This document shows positions 1-7,297 of a stretch of DNA of 32,966 nt, one piece after another. The stretch is from NCBI GenBank assembly GCA_017881725.1, contig JADGQO010000116.1, positions 1 to 32,966 on the forward strand, written 5' to 3'. The notes below the pieces were generated by a model that saw only the letters and a program-made list of their open reading frames with translations, was not told the origin of the DNA and made no database searches. The DNA is from Fibrobacteria bacterium (GTDB taxonomy: Bacteria > Fibrobacterota > Fibrobacteria > UBA11236). Every line of letters starts with the position of its first letter. Positions within the stretch are counted from its first letter, which is position 1. A program made the position numbers and the translations under genes.

Positions 1-1572
1 GGCGCCTCCCACCCCGTGCGATCCAATTTGCAAATACGCCGTGAAGCCTTGACGATGTGCATGGCTACGGCGGGCAAAACGGTGTTTTACAGCGGCCTGA
101 CGGTGATGATCGGCCTATTGGGATTAGGCTTCACGCCGATTGTCGAAACCCGTTCCATCGGTTGGGGCGGTTGCCTGGTAGTGCTCATTGCCATGTTGTC
201 CACGCTGACCTTGCTGCCCGCTCTGCTCCTGTTGCTGGGCCCGGCGTTGGAATGGCCCCGGATTTGGCCGCGAAGCTTTGTGGTCAATACTGGCCGCCGC
301 TGGGAGGCCTGGTCCCGATTCGTCATGCGCCACGCGCCTTGGGCCGTTTTGGCGGGCACGGCGGTGATTCTGCTGATGTCATACCCTGGCCGGTTTACGC
401 GCTTCGGGATTCCGGAAGGGCCGTTCGTGCCGCGCGAAATGGAATTCACGCGTGGGTACTCGATGCTGAAAGACATGGGCTTGCAAGGCGTGGTGGCGCC
501 GATCAACATCATCTTGACGGACACCACCGGAGGCGCGGAGAAGGCGCAGACAGCCAATGGAGCAAGGGATTCGACCCCCAAGACCGTGCATCCGGCGTTT
601 ACCCGCGAGAGGATTCCGGACCTATACGCTTTCGCCCGCCGCATCCAACAAGAGCATGCGGTGGCGCATATTTTCGGACCCGTGAACTTGTCCGACGATA
701 AGCCGTTGGCAAAATATCAGATGATCTATTCCGACTTGGACGACGCGTACGAACAAATGCCTTTCGTGAAGGAGTTTTTCATTTCCCGCGACGGCCGCTC
801 CCTGTTGATGCAAATAATGTTGAAGCCGGAAACGCCCTTGGAAGAAAGCAAGCGCATCGCGAAGGACATACCGGAATGGTTGCAGGTACCGGGACTCCGC
901 ATCGACATGGGCGGACAAGCCGTTCAGAATAATGATTTCGACAAGGCCATGGCATCCACTTATCGTCCCAGCCTGCTCTTTGTTTTCGGCGTAACCTTCA
1001 TTACCCTCTTGTCCATTTTCCGCGCCCCGTGGGTTGCGATCAAGGCGCTGGTCATGAACTTGTTTTCGGTCTCCGCGGGTTATGGCGCCGTGGTTTTTGT
1101 TTTGCAGTTGGGCCACGGCCATGCGCTCTTGGGCGCGCCTGCGGCGTCGGAGGTCGTTCCTTTGGTGATTCCCCTTTTGCTTTTCTGCATCCTCTTCGGA
1201 CTGAGCATGGACTATGAGGTTTTCCTGTTGAGCCGCATTCGCGAAGGATTCGCGGCAACGGGCGACAATGCGAAATCAGTGGCGGAGGGATTAGCGGCCA
1301 CGGGATCCGTCATCACCAGCGCCGCGTCCATCATGGTCGCGGTATTCGGCGTGTTCGCGTTCTCGCGCATGATAGTGGTGCAAATGTTGGGATTGGGGTT
1401 GGCCGTAGCGGTATTGGTGGACGCGACCGTGATCCGGGTTTTATTGGTGCCGGCGCTGATGAAGCTGATGGGAAAATGGAATTGGTGGCCTGCGGTGAAT
1501 ATTGTCCCCAAGACAGCAAATTACCCTCACTCCGTTTTAGTTAGCCGTCGAAAATTTGAGAAGCAAAAATGA
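1..1572 (+). CDS. MMPL/RND-superfamily membrane transporter, C-terminal part (5' truncated by window edge)
   Basis: Inner-membrane export protein of the MMPL branch of the RND superfamily, probably moving lipids or other hydrophobic compounds with proton-motive force; the substrate cannot be read from sequence. The frame is open from base 1, so the true start lies upstream. Visible parts are a membrane helix block (TVFYSGLTVMIGLLGLGF and the Leu-rich stretch after it), another helix near residue 115, a roughly 180-residue extracytoplasmic loop, then a second block of about five helices. The second block holds the family signature GLSMDYEVFLLSRIREGF followed by TGSVITSAASIMV. The Asp-Tyr pair of SMDYE is the usual proton-relay site in MmpL proteins. 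It ends with a short basic tail. About 520 residues are seen, whereas whole family members usually exceed 700. Family assignment is firm, substrate unknown. Confidence 0.9.
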   Translation, partial: GASHPVRSNLQIRREALTMCMATAGKTVFYSGLTVMIGLLGLGFTPIVETRSIGWGGCLVVLIAMLSTLTLLPALLLLLGPALEWPRIWPRSFVVNTGRRWEAWSRFVMRHAPWAVLAGTAVILLMSYPGRFTRFGIPEGPFVPREMEFTRGYSMLKDMGLQGVVAPINIILTDTTGGAEKAQTANGARDSTPKTVHPAFTRERIPDLYAFARRIQQEHAVAHIFGPVNLSDDKPLAKYQMIYSDLDDAYEQMPFVKEFFISRDGRSLLMQIMLKPETPLEESKRIAKDIPEWLQVPGLRIDMGGQAVQNNDFDKAMASTYRPSLLFVFGVTFITLLSIFRAPWVAIKALVMNLFSVSAGYGAVVFVLQLGHGHALLGAPAASEVVPLVIPLLLFCILFGLSMDYEVFLLSRIREGFAATGDNAKSVAEGLAATGSVITSAASIMVAVFGVFAFSRMIVVQMLGLGLAVAVLVDATVIRVLLVPALMKLMGKWNWWPAVNIVPKTANYPHSVLVSRRKFEKQK

Positions 1573-1682
1573 TTCAGGAAAATAAATGCCTGCCCCGCAT
1601 TGACCCTGCGATTCGCCCGCCCCATAGTGAAAGGACTGAATCACGGATGATGTAACCGATTCACGGACGAAAGGAAGTTCAC

Positions 1683-1931
1683 ATGGAAATCAGCAACGTA
1701 TCCAACGCCCCCGCCACCCAGGCTCCCCCGAAGACCCAAGCTCCCGGCAAAAGCACCGGACAAAGCCCCGCCCAAGAAGCCATGGAAACCGCCGCGCAAA
1801 CCGCTGCGGAGGCCGCCAAAGGCGATGGCCAGGCAAAGCAAATGCTCGCGAAGCAGGAAGAACAATCGGAGCAGCGTGCGCCTAAGGCACCCGAGCCGGG
1901 CAAAGGCGGCAATGTGGATGTGGATGGATAA
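1683..1931 (+). CDS. Small Ala/Pro/Gln-rich hypothetical protein
   Basis: An 82-residue hydrophilic protein with no signal peptide or membrane helix. It opens with MEISNVSNAPATQAP, has a central Ala/Glu/Gln-rich stretch that could form a helix (about residues 30-60), and ends in Pro/Gly-rich sequence closing with GGNVDVDG. The start is supported by AAAGGAAG about 6 bases upstream of the ATG. The composition suggests a disordered or coiled small protein. The opening and the Gly-Asn-Val-Asp ending faintly recall small motility-associated proteins of the YjfB kind, but this is not a recognised match. It stands alone between the transporter and an accessory segment. Function unknown. Confidence 0.6.
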   Translation: MEISNVSNAPATQAPPKTQAPGKSTGQSPAQEAMETAAQTAAEAAKGDGQAKQMLAKQEEQSEQRAPKAPEPGKGGNVDVDG

Positions 1932-1990
1932 TTAATCCGCCTTGCAGGCCGGCCACAACCCGGCATGCGTTGATGTCGCGAGCAGGGAAG

Positions 1991-2076
1991 GCGCCACCTG
2001 GGCGCAGGTGGGGGTAGGCCGAGACCCCGTAAGCTCGGCTCGCCGCGCGCGGAGGCTTGGCCGAGGGGACGGGCTC
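1991..2076 (+). repeat. 86-bp dispersed direct repeat, copy 1
   Basis: This copy matches the one at 4098-4183 at 80 of 86 positions by eye, in the same orientation. The shared core begins GCGCAGGTGGGGGTAGGCCG and ends in a GC-rich GGGCTC. Copy 1 can form CCACCT/AGGTGG and CCGAG/CTCGG stems. The second stem is not preserved by paired changes in copy 2, so a conserved RNA fold is not supported. It is probably a short interspersed repeat of this genome. Confidence 0.85.
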
Positions 2077-2089
2077 CAATGCCGTTGAC

Positions 2090-2344
2090 TTAAGCAACCC
2101 GTACCACCCCTTCCCTGACTTCCCGCCATTTGTTAACCGCCGGTTTTGAGATTCTGGAATAAGCCTTTCGCCTTCGTTTGGGTTTGTAATAAACCACCCG
2201 ACCAATATCCTCCAGCAGCTCCATGAATAACCGCCTCGCAACTGCGGGCTTGTTTGCCACCAAGAAATAGGCGTCCTTAGCCAAGGCGCTAATGGCATGC
2301 TTGATTTGCGCAGGTCTTTGGAGATCGGTGGTCTGCAAGTGCAT
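2090..2344 (-). pseudogene. Probable C-terminal relic of an IS4-family transposase
   Basis: An 84-residue frame from an ATG at 2344, with GGGGAAG about 9 bases upstream. The C-terminal half (LLEDIGRVVYYKPKRRRK, then SRISKPAVNKW) resembles the basic tail of IS4-type DDE transposases, where a Leu-Leu-x-x-Ile helix is followed by Pro-x-Arg and Lys-Pro-x-x-Lys-Trp-like sequence. The catalytic DDE core is absent, so any transposase function is lost. The frame is open a little further upstream to a GTG at 2386. No terminal inverted repeats were found. An alternative is a small basic orphan protein: the ATG overlaps the stop of an upstream reading frame (TGATG), which is unusual for mere debris. Confidence 0.45.
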
Positions 2345-2648
2345 CAGGATTCTTCCCCAGCGTAAATCCGGTGCAGTCCAATCCACGGGAGCTCAGGATC
2401 AAAATCAAATCTTCAATTTGAATGGACGGGCATTTCACCCTGAAAATTTTCCCGGAGCATCGCCGCATCGTCCCATGATTTTATATGCGCAGCCAAAGGA
2501 GTGCGAGTATCCAAGGTAGGCCGCCGATGACATTCGGCAATGCGCATTAAAACTCAGGGCTCGGCCTTCGCGGAATGCCTAACCCCTGGGTAGCCGGGAT
2601 AGCCCACCTCTTTTTCGCAGGCAAGCGATCGGTACGGCGTCCCCCCGA
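2345..2648. other. Gene-poor stretch with a broken minus-strand reading frame
   Basis: No convincing intact gene. On the minus strand an ATG at 2547 opens a 44-codon frame that hits TGA at 2413-2415 and then stays open in the same frame for 22 more codons, to a TGA at 2344-2346. That second stop overlaps the ATG of the transposase-like relic. The predicted peptide after the first stop (FDFDPELPWIGLHRIYAGEE) is protein-like in composition but not recognised. The stretch may be decayed mobile-element DNA. The remainder, 2548-2648, shows nothing. Confidence 0.35.
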
Positions 2649-3932
2649 CTAAGGAAGCTTCAGGAGGGTACCACGTAGGCTACCCCGGACGCCTTTCGAA
2701 GTCCCTTGGGAGTACTCCCAACGATACCGGAACACTCCGGTTCCGAGGGTAACTGGCAGGGTACGGTAACGCGCGGATCCGAGCGCCAAAATCTCCGCCC
2801 GGGCCCGGCCGTCGCTCCCGAATACGGTAAGCCGCCCGGGGCCGCGGGCCGTCAGGGCGGACATGTCCAGCAGGGAACCGGCGCCCGACACCAGAGACGG
2901 GCCGCGGCCGGATACCGGAAGATTCCGGGTTTTGGCGGCGAGGCCGGTCGGAACGGGCTTATCCAGGGCGAACAATCCGACGTCGATGAATTCCAGGCTT
3001 GAGTCGCCTTGATCGTTATGGGCATGGACCGCCAAGGTGTTATTGCCGACCACTATGGCGCCGACCGCAGCGGCGGAGAGGGACTCCGCATAGTCGGCAT
3101 TCCAACCCGGCGCCAGCAAGACCTGGGTTCCATTCACGTACGCTTCCATGCCGTCGTCGTGCATCACGCTGAAGGCGTACTGGGAGGACTTGGCCGTAAC
3201 CTGGAAGGTGGTGCGCAGCCAAATATCCGCGCCTTTCCAGTTCGTCGTGATGGTGTAGTCGGGGGTGGTTCCGAACATGCCTTTGCCCGAGGCCCAGGCG
3301 GACGCGTCGAAGCCGGATTTGGCCCAATCAGCGCCGGGATCGGTGGTGGTATAACTCCAGTCCGCCGGAGTAGCGGCGCGCGCATCCGCGACGAGGGGCG
3401 TGGCCTCGAAATCGGCGACCGCGGCCAGGCCGGCGTCGATGTAACCGGGTCCGTCGGTATTAGTACAGGTGATGGCCAGCACGTTTTTCCCCGGTTTCAG
3501 GGCGGCCTTGAAATCATCGGTCAGGCTGGGCTCCGCGTAGTTGATGATGAATGAGGCCTCCTGGAACACCGGTTTCCCGTTCAGGTAGATCTGGACGTCT
3601 TCATCATGGTACAGGGACAGCACCAGGGAATTGACCGACACGTCCGGGAGGGTGAAGGTGGTGCGCAGCCAGATTTGGCCGGTGGACCAGGCGGTGTTGA
3701 TGTGGGCGTTTTCCGGAGTGCCGGAGCCGAATCCGCCGGGGCCGGACTGCCAGGCATCATCGACGAAATCGGTGTCGGCCCAGGTCGTTCCCGGATCGTC
3801 GGTGGTGTAATGCCAGGTCGAGGGCGACCCGGCGCGGGCATCCGCTACCAAAGGAATATGGATGCTTTTCGGTTCGGCGAAAACGACTCCGACTCCCAAC
3901 AAAATGGCTAAGCGCAATGAGTAATGAACCAT
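2649..3932 (-). CDS. Secreted protein with two tandem beta-sandwich domains and a C-terminal module
   Basis: A 427-residue exported protein, probably carbohydrate-binding or cell-surface. Start chosen at the ATG at 3932 because a signal peptide follows at once (SLRLAILLGVGVVFA) and AGAAGGGAAA lies just upstream; the longer frame to 4034 adds an implausible leader. Two homologous domains follow at about residues 28-175 and 179-322, each opening PLVADARA, then Trp-x-Tyr-Thr-Thr, a GGFG/GMFG turn, WLRTTF, a His-Asp pair with YLNG or YVNG, and Asn-x-Leu-Ala. This pattern is common in jelly-roll modules attached to glycoside hydrolases and other surface proteins. After a linker, residues 355-427 hold a Gly/Arg/Leu-rich module (VFGSDGRARAE, then GTGVFRYRWEY) resembling C-terminal secretion or anchoring domains. 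No catalytic domain is visible. Transcribed alone. Confidence 0.75.
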   Translation of the reverse strand: MVHYSLRLAILLGVGVVFAEPKSIHIPLVADARAGSPSTWHYTTDDPGTTWADTDFVDDAWQSGPGGFGSGTPENAHINTAWSTGQIWLRTTFTLPDVSVNSLVLSLYHDEDVQIYLNGKPVFQEASFIINYAEPSLTDDFKAALKPGKNVLAITCTNTDGPGYIDAGLAAVADFEATPLVADARAATPADWSYTTTDPGADWAKSGFDASAWASGKGMFGTTPDYTITTNWKGADIWLRTTFQVTAKSSQYAFSVMHDDGMEAYVNGTQVLLAPGWNADYAESLSAAAVGAIVVGNNTLAVHAHNDQGDSSLEFIDVGLFALDKPVPTGLAAKTRNLPVSGRGPSLVSGAGSLLDMSALTARGPGRLTVFGSDGRARAEILALGSARYRTLPVTLGTGVFRYRWEYSQGTSKGVRGSLRGTLLKLP

Positions 3933-4097
3933 GATTTCCCTTCTATTCGATTGGATGCAGCATGTGAGGGGACTCTTAAATTCCACCGGGACGATGCCAC
4001 TGAAATTGTACCCAAAGGAGACGAAAACATACAAGAAAATTACCCTATGGTACGGTCAATTTGTCCTCATCGCAGTAAAATGGGACTCCGAGTCCAA

Positions 4098-4183
4098 GCG
4101 CCCTTTGGGCGCAGGTGGGGGTAGGCCGAGACCCCGTAAGCGCGGATCGCCGCGCGCGGAGGCTTGGCCGAGGGGGCGGGCTC
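4098..4183 (+). repeat. 86-bp dispersed direct repeat, copy 2
   Basis: Second copy of the repeat at 1991-2076, same orientation, six mismatches. The left end forms a perfect GCGCCC-TTT-GGGCGC hairpin that is weaker in copy 1. It lies between the start of the sandwich-domain gene and the rpsD terminator, so the two copies bracket about 2.0 kb of accessory DNA. Confidence 0.85.
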
Positions 4184-4217
4184 GCCCCCCTTAAAATCCC
4201 ATGGATAAAAATGGACG

Positions 4218-4245
4218 AAAAAAAATGGCCCCGGGTAGGGCCATT
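4218..4245 (-). terminator. Rho-independent terminator of rpsD
   Basis: On the minus strand an 8-bp stem (AATGGCCC/GGGCCATT) with a 6-base loop runs directly into eight T residues, about 30 bases after the rpsD stop. Textbook intrinsic terminator. Confidence 0.85.
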
Positions 4246-4273
4246 TCTTCGCTGAATGTGTTCGAAGGGAATT

Positions 4274-4879
4274 TTACTTGGAGTAATATTCGACCACGTG
4301 CTGCTCGATGAGCTTCACGGGGATTTGTTCGCGAATAGGCTTGGCAATGAGCTTGCCTTCCATCTTCACCTTGTTGATTTCGTAATACTCGGGAATCTGA
4401 ATGCCGCCGGAATGCGTCAAGGATTCCACGATTTGCGGATGGTTCTTGGACTTTTCATTCACGGTGATCACGTCGCCGACCTTGAGCAAATGGCTCGGGG
4501 TGAGGATGCGCGTGCCGTTGATGCTGAAATGGCCGTGCCCAATGTATTGGCGGGCGGCATAAATGGTCTTGGCGAAACCCATGCGGTAGATGGCGGCGTC
4601 GGCGCGCGTTTCGAGATAGGAGAGCAAGACGGTGCCGGTGGACTCATGCGAGTGCGCAGCCTTGGCGTAATACGTCCTCATCTGCTTCTCGGACACGTTA
4701 TAGACGGCCTTCAAGCGCTGTTTTTCGAGCAGCTGAATCTTGTAGGTGGACGGGCTCTTCTTGCGGGCCAAACCATGCTGACCGGGCGTGAAGGAACGTC
4801 GTTCCATGATCCTGGCAGCCTTGGGCGTGATGGCCAAGTTAAGGGCACGCGAAATCTTTACTTTTGCTCCAGCCGGCAT
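4274..4879 (-). CDS. rpsD: 30S ribosomal protein S4 (zinc-finger-less form)
   Basis: Primary 16S rRNA-binding protein that nucleates assembly of the small subunit body; in many bacteria it also represses its own operon. The 201-residue product carries the S4 N-terminal fold (ERRSFTPGQHGLARKK, then a QLLEKQRLKAVYNVSEKQ helix) and the S4 RNA-binding domain around residues 95-155 (ETRADAAIYRMGFAKTI and QYIGHGHFSINGTRI). The usual opening with four zinc-binding cysteines is missing, and no Cys occurs near the N-terminus, so this is the C-minus type. AAAGGAAG precedes the ATG. The gene stands alone with its own terminator, outside the alpha operon (S13-S11-S4-rpoA) where it often sits, which suggests either a relocated gene or a second S4 paralogue. 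Confidence 0.96.
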   Translation of the reverse strand: MPAGAKVKISRALNLAITPKAARIMERRSFTPGQHGLARKKSPSTYKIQLLEKQRLKAVYNVSEKQMRTYYAKAAHSHESTGTVLLSYLETRADAAIYRMGFAKTIYAARQYIGHGHFSINGTRILTPSHLLKVGDVITVNEKSKNHPQIVESLTHSGGIQIPEYYEINKVKMEGKLIAKPIREQIPVKLIEQHVVEYYSK

Positions 4880-4929
4880 TCATTCTTCCTTTGGCGAACA
4901 ACAATCCTGCGAAAATTTAAGGCCCTTCA

Positions 4930-4957
4930 ATTTAAACATAACCCCCATTCTTTTCAA
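4930..4957 (-). promoter_or_regulatory. Possible sigma-70-type promoter of rpsD
   Basis: Reading the minus strand, TTGAAA (4952-4957) is followed after 16 bases by TTAAAT (4930-4935), about 50 bases before the rpsD ATG. Both hexamers deviate from consensus. It is the best candidate in the divergent gap, but nothing beyond position and sequence supports it. Confidence 0.35.
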
Positions 4958-5089
4958 CAGATATGAGGCCCCAATCCCCAGTTTTATGGACTTGGGACTA
5001 AGGGCCAGCCTCAAATTCCGACTATTTTGGTCGGAGAATCGAGAGCGGAGCGTCTGGCTATAGACGGTTTATCCTTTATTATCTTTGAA

Positions 5090-5110
5090 AATCAGCGAAA
5101 AACGCTGATT
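5090..5110. promoter_or_regulatory. Perfect 8-bp inverted repeat upstream of the rhodanese gene
   Basis: AATCAGCG and CGCTGATT flank five A residues, ending 23 bases before the rhodanese ATG. It could be an operator dyad or a small hairpin in the 5' leader. On the minus strand the loop is T-rich but no T-tract follows, so it is a poor terminator. Confidence 0.45.
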
Positions 5111-5133
5111 AAAGCCCCATCCCAGGAATCCAA

Positions 5134-5451
5134 ATGTCAGACGAAATTTCGGTTCAAGAACTTAGCGAAATTCTCGCAGAAAATCCCGCTACGGTGCTGA
5201 TCGACGTTCGGGAACAAGAGGAGTTCGACGAAGTCAATCTTTCCGGAAAATTGATTCCGATGAGCGAAATCGAGACCCGCTGGTCCGAAATCCCCAAGGA
5301 CGGCAACGTGTATTTGCATTGCCGATCCGGGAAACGCTCGCGCGTGGCCCTGGAATTTCTGAAGTCCAAGGGGTACGCGAATTGCGTCAACGTGACCGGA
5401 GGCATTTTGGCCTGGCTGAACGAAATCAATCCGGACGGCCGTAAGGCCTAA
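5134..5451 (+). CDS. Single-domain rhodanese-like sulfurtransferase
   Basis: Cytoplasmic 105-residue protein covering one rhodanese domain, which carries sulfur as a persulfide on a cysteine. The family signs are present: LIDVREQEEF at residues 22-31, the active-site loop CRSGKRS starting at Cys63, and the final VTGGILAWL helix. The loop has the six-residue length typical of thiosulfate/persulfide sulfurtransferases such as GlpE and PspE rather than the longer Cdc25-type loop. No signal peptide, so it is cytoplasmic. It is a single-gene unit, with a dyad in front and an intrinsic terminator behind; the physiological donor and acceptor are unknown. Confidence 0.92.
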   Translation: MSDEISVQELSEILAENPATVLIDVREQEEFDEVNLSGKLIPMSEIETRWSEIPKDGNVYLHCRSGKRSRVALEFLKSKGYANCVNVTGGILAWLNEINPDGRKA

Positions 5452-5477
5452 GCCTCGCAGCAGTCGGTGGAACGCGC

Positions 5478-5494
5478 TGGGTCGCTTCGACCCA
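5478..5494. repeat. Short inverted repeat in the rhodanese 3' region
   Basis: TGGGTCG and CGACCCA separated by CTT form a 7-bp stem about 30 bases after the rhodanese stop, upstream of the true terminator. There is no T-tract. It may stabilise the transcript end or be chance. Confidence 0.4.
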
Positions 5495-5537
5495 CGCCAA
5501 CACGAGGCCCACGCGGACTTTTTCAACACCCAGTTAA

Positions 5538-5567
5538 GGACAGGTCTGCATGTACCTGTCCGTTTTT
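5538..5567 (+). terminator. Rho-independent terminator after the rhodanese gene
   Basis: An 8-bp perfect stem (GGACAGGT/ACCTGTCC) with an 8-base loop, followed by G and five T residues. It lies between convergent genes and ends the rhodanese transcript. Confidence 0.85.
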
Positions 5568-5600
5568 GACTCCGAGTTTTAACCGCTTTCTACAAGGTTT

Positions 5601-5981
5601 TTACCTCCAAGTTTTTCCGAAGACGGCTTCGTCGAACCCAACCGTGCTGCGCGATCCATCCGTAACCAAAGGTCGTTTCAATAGTCGGCCATTCCCGGCC
5701 AACATTGCGAGGATTTGGCTTTCGGTCATGCCCGGAATTTTGTCTTTGATCTTCAACTCCTTATACTGAATTCCGCTGGTGTTGAAAAATTTCTTCAACT
5801 CCAAGGGCAGCGCCCCGGGTTCACCGGGCTTGCCGCTTTGTTGCACGATTTTTTTCAGGGCCGCCGCCGAGGGCGGATTTTCCGTAATGTCTACGAAGTT
5901 AAAAGCGCGTCCGGATTTTTCCAGGGCTTTTTCCGCCTTGCGGCAAGTGGAACATTTTTTGTAACCGTAAAAAGTGAGCAT
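5601..5981 (-). CDS. ArsC/Spx-family thioredoxin-fold protein
   Basis: A 126-residue member of the arsenate-reductase-like/Spx family. The ATG at 5981 is chosen because GGAGG lies 10 bases upstream and MLTFYGYKKCSTCRKA is the exact family start; the longer frame adds a His-rich leader with no support. Cys10 and Cys13 form a CxxC pair in place of the single catalytic Cys of classical ArsC, the pattern seen in Spx/YffB-type proteins. The family RPL motif follows near residue 103 (RPLVTDG). A role as a thiol-redox protein or low-efficiency reductase is more likely than arsenic resistance, since no ars genes are nearby. Whether it binds RNA polymerase as Spx does cannot be told. Confidence 0.85.
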   Translation of the reverse strand: MLTFYGYKKCSTCRKAEKALEKSGRAFNFVDITENPPSAAALKKIVQQSGKPGEPGALPLELKKFFNTSGIQYKELKIKDKIPGMTESQILAMLAGNGRLLKRPLVTDGSRSTVGFDEAVFGKTWR

Positions 5982-6085
5982 GATGGATGAACCTCCAGAA
6001 ACGTGGGCGTGAACGTGCATGTGAATGTGATCATGAAAAATAACCTCCCGCGTGAAAATAGGCCCTGGTTGCTACCTTCCGATTG

Positions 6086-7060
6086 ATGACGACAATAATC
6101 GGTCCGGTTCGGAAAATGATCACCCACGCCGAAGCGGTGGTGTCTTATGAATTGCCCTTAGGCGATACGTTGGTCCCTTTGAACGGCATGTTGGGCAAAC
6201 CCATCCGCTTCAAATTCACCGGACGCATCTTATGCGTCCATTGCGGCAAACAGACGAAAACCAGTTTCTCCCAAGGCTATTGTTTCAAGTGCATGCAGTC
6301 GCTGGCGCAATGCGACATGTGCATCGTGAAACCGGAAACTTGTCATCATCATTTGGGCACCTGCCGTGAACCGGAATGGGGACAAACCCATTGCATGATC
6401 GAGCATACGGTTTACCTGGCGAACTCTTCCGGCATCAAAGTGGGCATCACGCGTTCGCATCAAGTGAAAACACGCTGGATGGACCAGGGAGCCGTGCAGG
6501 CTCTGCCCATCGCCCGGGTGAAGACCAGGCTGGATTCGGGCCTGGTGGAAATTGCCTTGAGCCGGACCTTGCCGGATAAAACCAATTGGCGCTTGATGCT
6601 GAAGGGCGAGGGAGAACCGGTGGATTTGGCGGCGGCACGCGATAAAGCCTTCGCCGGATGGGCTGCAGATTTGCCCGGCGAGAAAGTGGTGGAACAAGAA
6701 TATCGGTTCAAATATCCGGTTCTGAAATACCCCGAGAAACCCGTTTCCCTGAATTTAGACAAGGAACCCCAGGTAACCGGTGTGTTACAGGGGATCAAAG
6801 GCCAATACTTGCTGCTCAGCACCGGAGTCATCAACATGCGCAAATACGGTGGGTATGAATTGGCGTGGGAAAGCGAGGCCAGGGAAGCGATGGCCGCTAC
6901 AGTTCCGAGTCCTTCCGATGATGCGTTGATGGCTACTTCCGGCGAAGCGGCTACTGCCAAGAAAACAACGACCCGTGGATCGGCGGCCGGAGAAGCGGCT
7001 ACGGCTCGAACCGGCCGAGTATCGGTCGACGGTACTGCGACGCAAACCCGTCTTCTCTAG
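6086..7060 (+). CDS. DUF2797 zinc-cluster protein with extended Ala/Thr-rich tail
   Basis: A cytoplasmic protein of 324 residues of unknown function. The DUF2797 hallmarks are all here: an N-terminal LRKM-like strand (GPVRKM), then Cys/His clusters CVHCGK, GYCFKC, CDMC, CHHH, GTCREPEWG, the sequence VYLANSSGIKVGITR followed by TRWMDQGA, and DKTNWRLML. The Cys/His spacing implies one or two zinc sites, and the VYLA...KVGIT segment resembles a GIY-YIG-like core, which is an inference. The ATG at 6086 is chosen, although an in-frame TTG directly precedes it; no clear Shine-Dalgarno site is visible. The last 50 residues or so are low-complexity Ala/Thr/Gly/Arg sequence beyond the normal family end. 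Confidence 0.85.
   Translation: MTTIIGPVRKMITHAEAVVSYELPLGDTLVPLNGMLGKPIRFKFTGRILCVHCGKQTKTSFSQGYCFKCMQSLAQCDMCIVKPETCHHHLGTCREPEWGQTHCMIEHTVYLANSSGIKVGITRSHQVKTRWMDQGAVQALPIARVKTRLDSGLVEIALSRTLPDKTNWRLMLKGEGEPVDLAAARDKAFAGWAADLPGEKVVEQEYRFKYPVLKYPEKPVSLNLDKEPQVTGVLQGIKGQYLLLSTGVINMRKYGGYELAWESEAREAMAATVPSPSDDALMATSGEAATAKKTTTRGSAAGEAATARTGRVSVDGTATQTRLL
6773..6788. repeat. GTAAC-N6-GTTAC palindrome (site 1, inside the DUF2797 gene)
   Basis: Perfect 5-bp arms with spacer CGGTGT. It differs from the site at 28794-28809 at one position in 16. It lies within coding sequence. Confidence 0.6.
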
Positions 7061-7297
7061 GTAGCTGGCGGTCGGTTCCCGGTTGGCGGCGCGCTGGCGG
7101 TCTGACAGGCGGGCTAGCGGTCCGGCTGGTAAGCGGACTGGCGGAAGGGCAGGCGGGCGATCGGCCCCGTCGACAAAGGCCGCCAAGAAAAAAATCCGCA
7201 TGCGGACGGCGCTGACGGGCAGTACCTTTAATGATGACCCCTTTGGGGCGCCGCAAATTCCCTTTTCTTTCTCACACCCGAAATCCTGGAGGCCAGC
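7061..7297. other. GC-rich quasi-repetitive spacer with an alternative basic frame
   Basis: Bases about 7061-7165 are built from irregular repeats of CTGGCGGT, GGCGGGC and similar units. A plus-strand frame from a TTG at 7083 runs to a TGA at 7299-7301 that overlaps the next ATG (ATGA). It would encode a 72-residue product, basic and Arg/Gly-rich and then Lys-rich (STKAAKKKIRMRTALTG). It could be a small gene, a frame-shifted former tail of the DUF2797 gene, or noise. The lack of a good start argues against a real gene. Confidence 0.3.

Noticed and set aside
57-1519. Several long overlapping frames on both strands within the MMPL transporter gene
   Set aside because: They are shadows in GC-rich coding DNA; only the transporter frame matches a known family along its whole length.
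1637-1663. TGAATC...GATTCA inverted repeat with repeated TCACGGA before the small gene
   Set aside because: Arms are short and the loop is long; likely chance, with no T-tract or promoter link.
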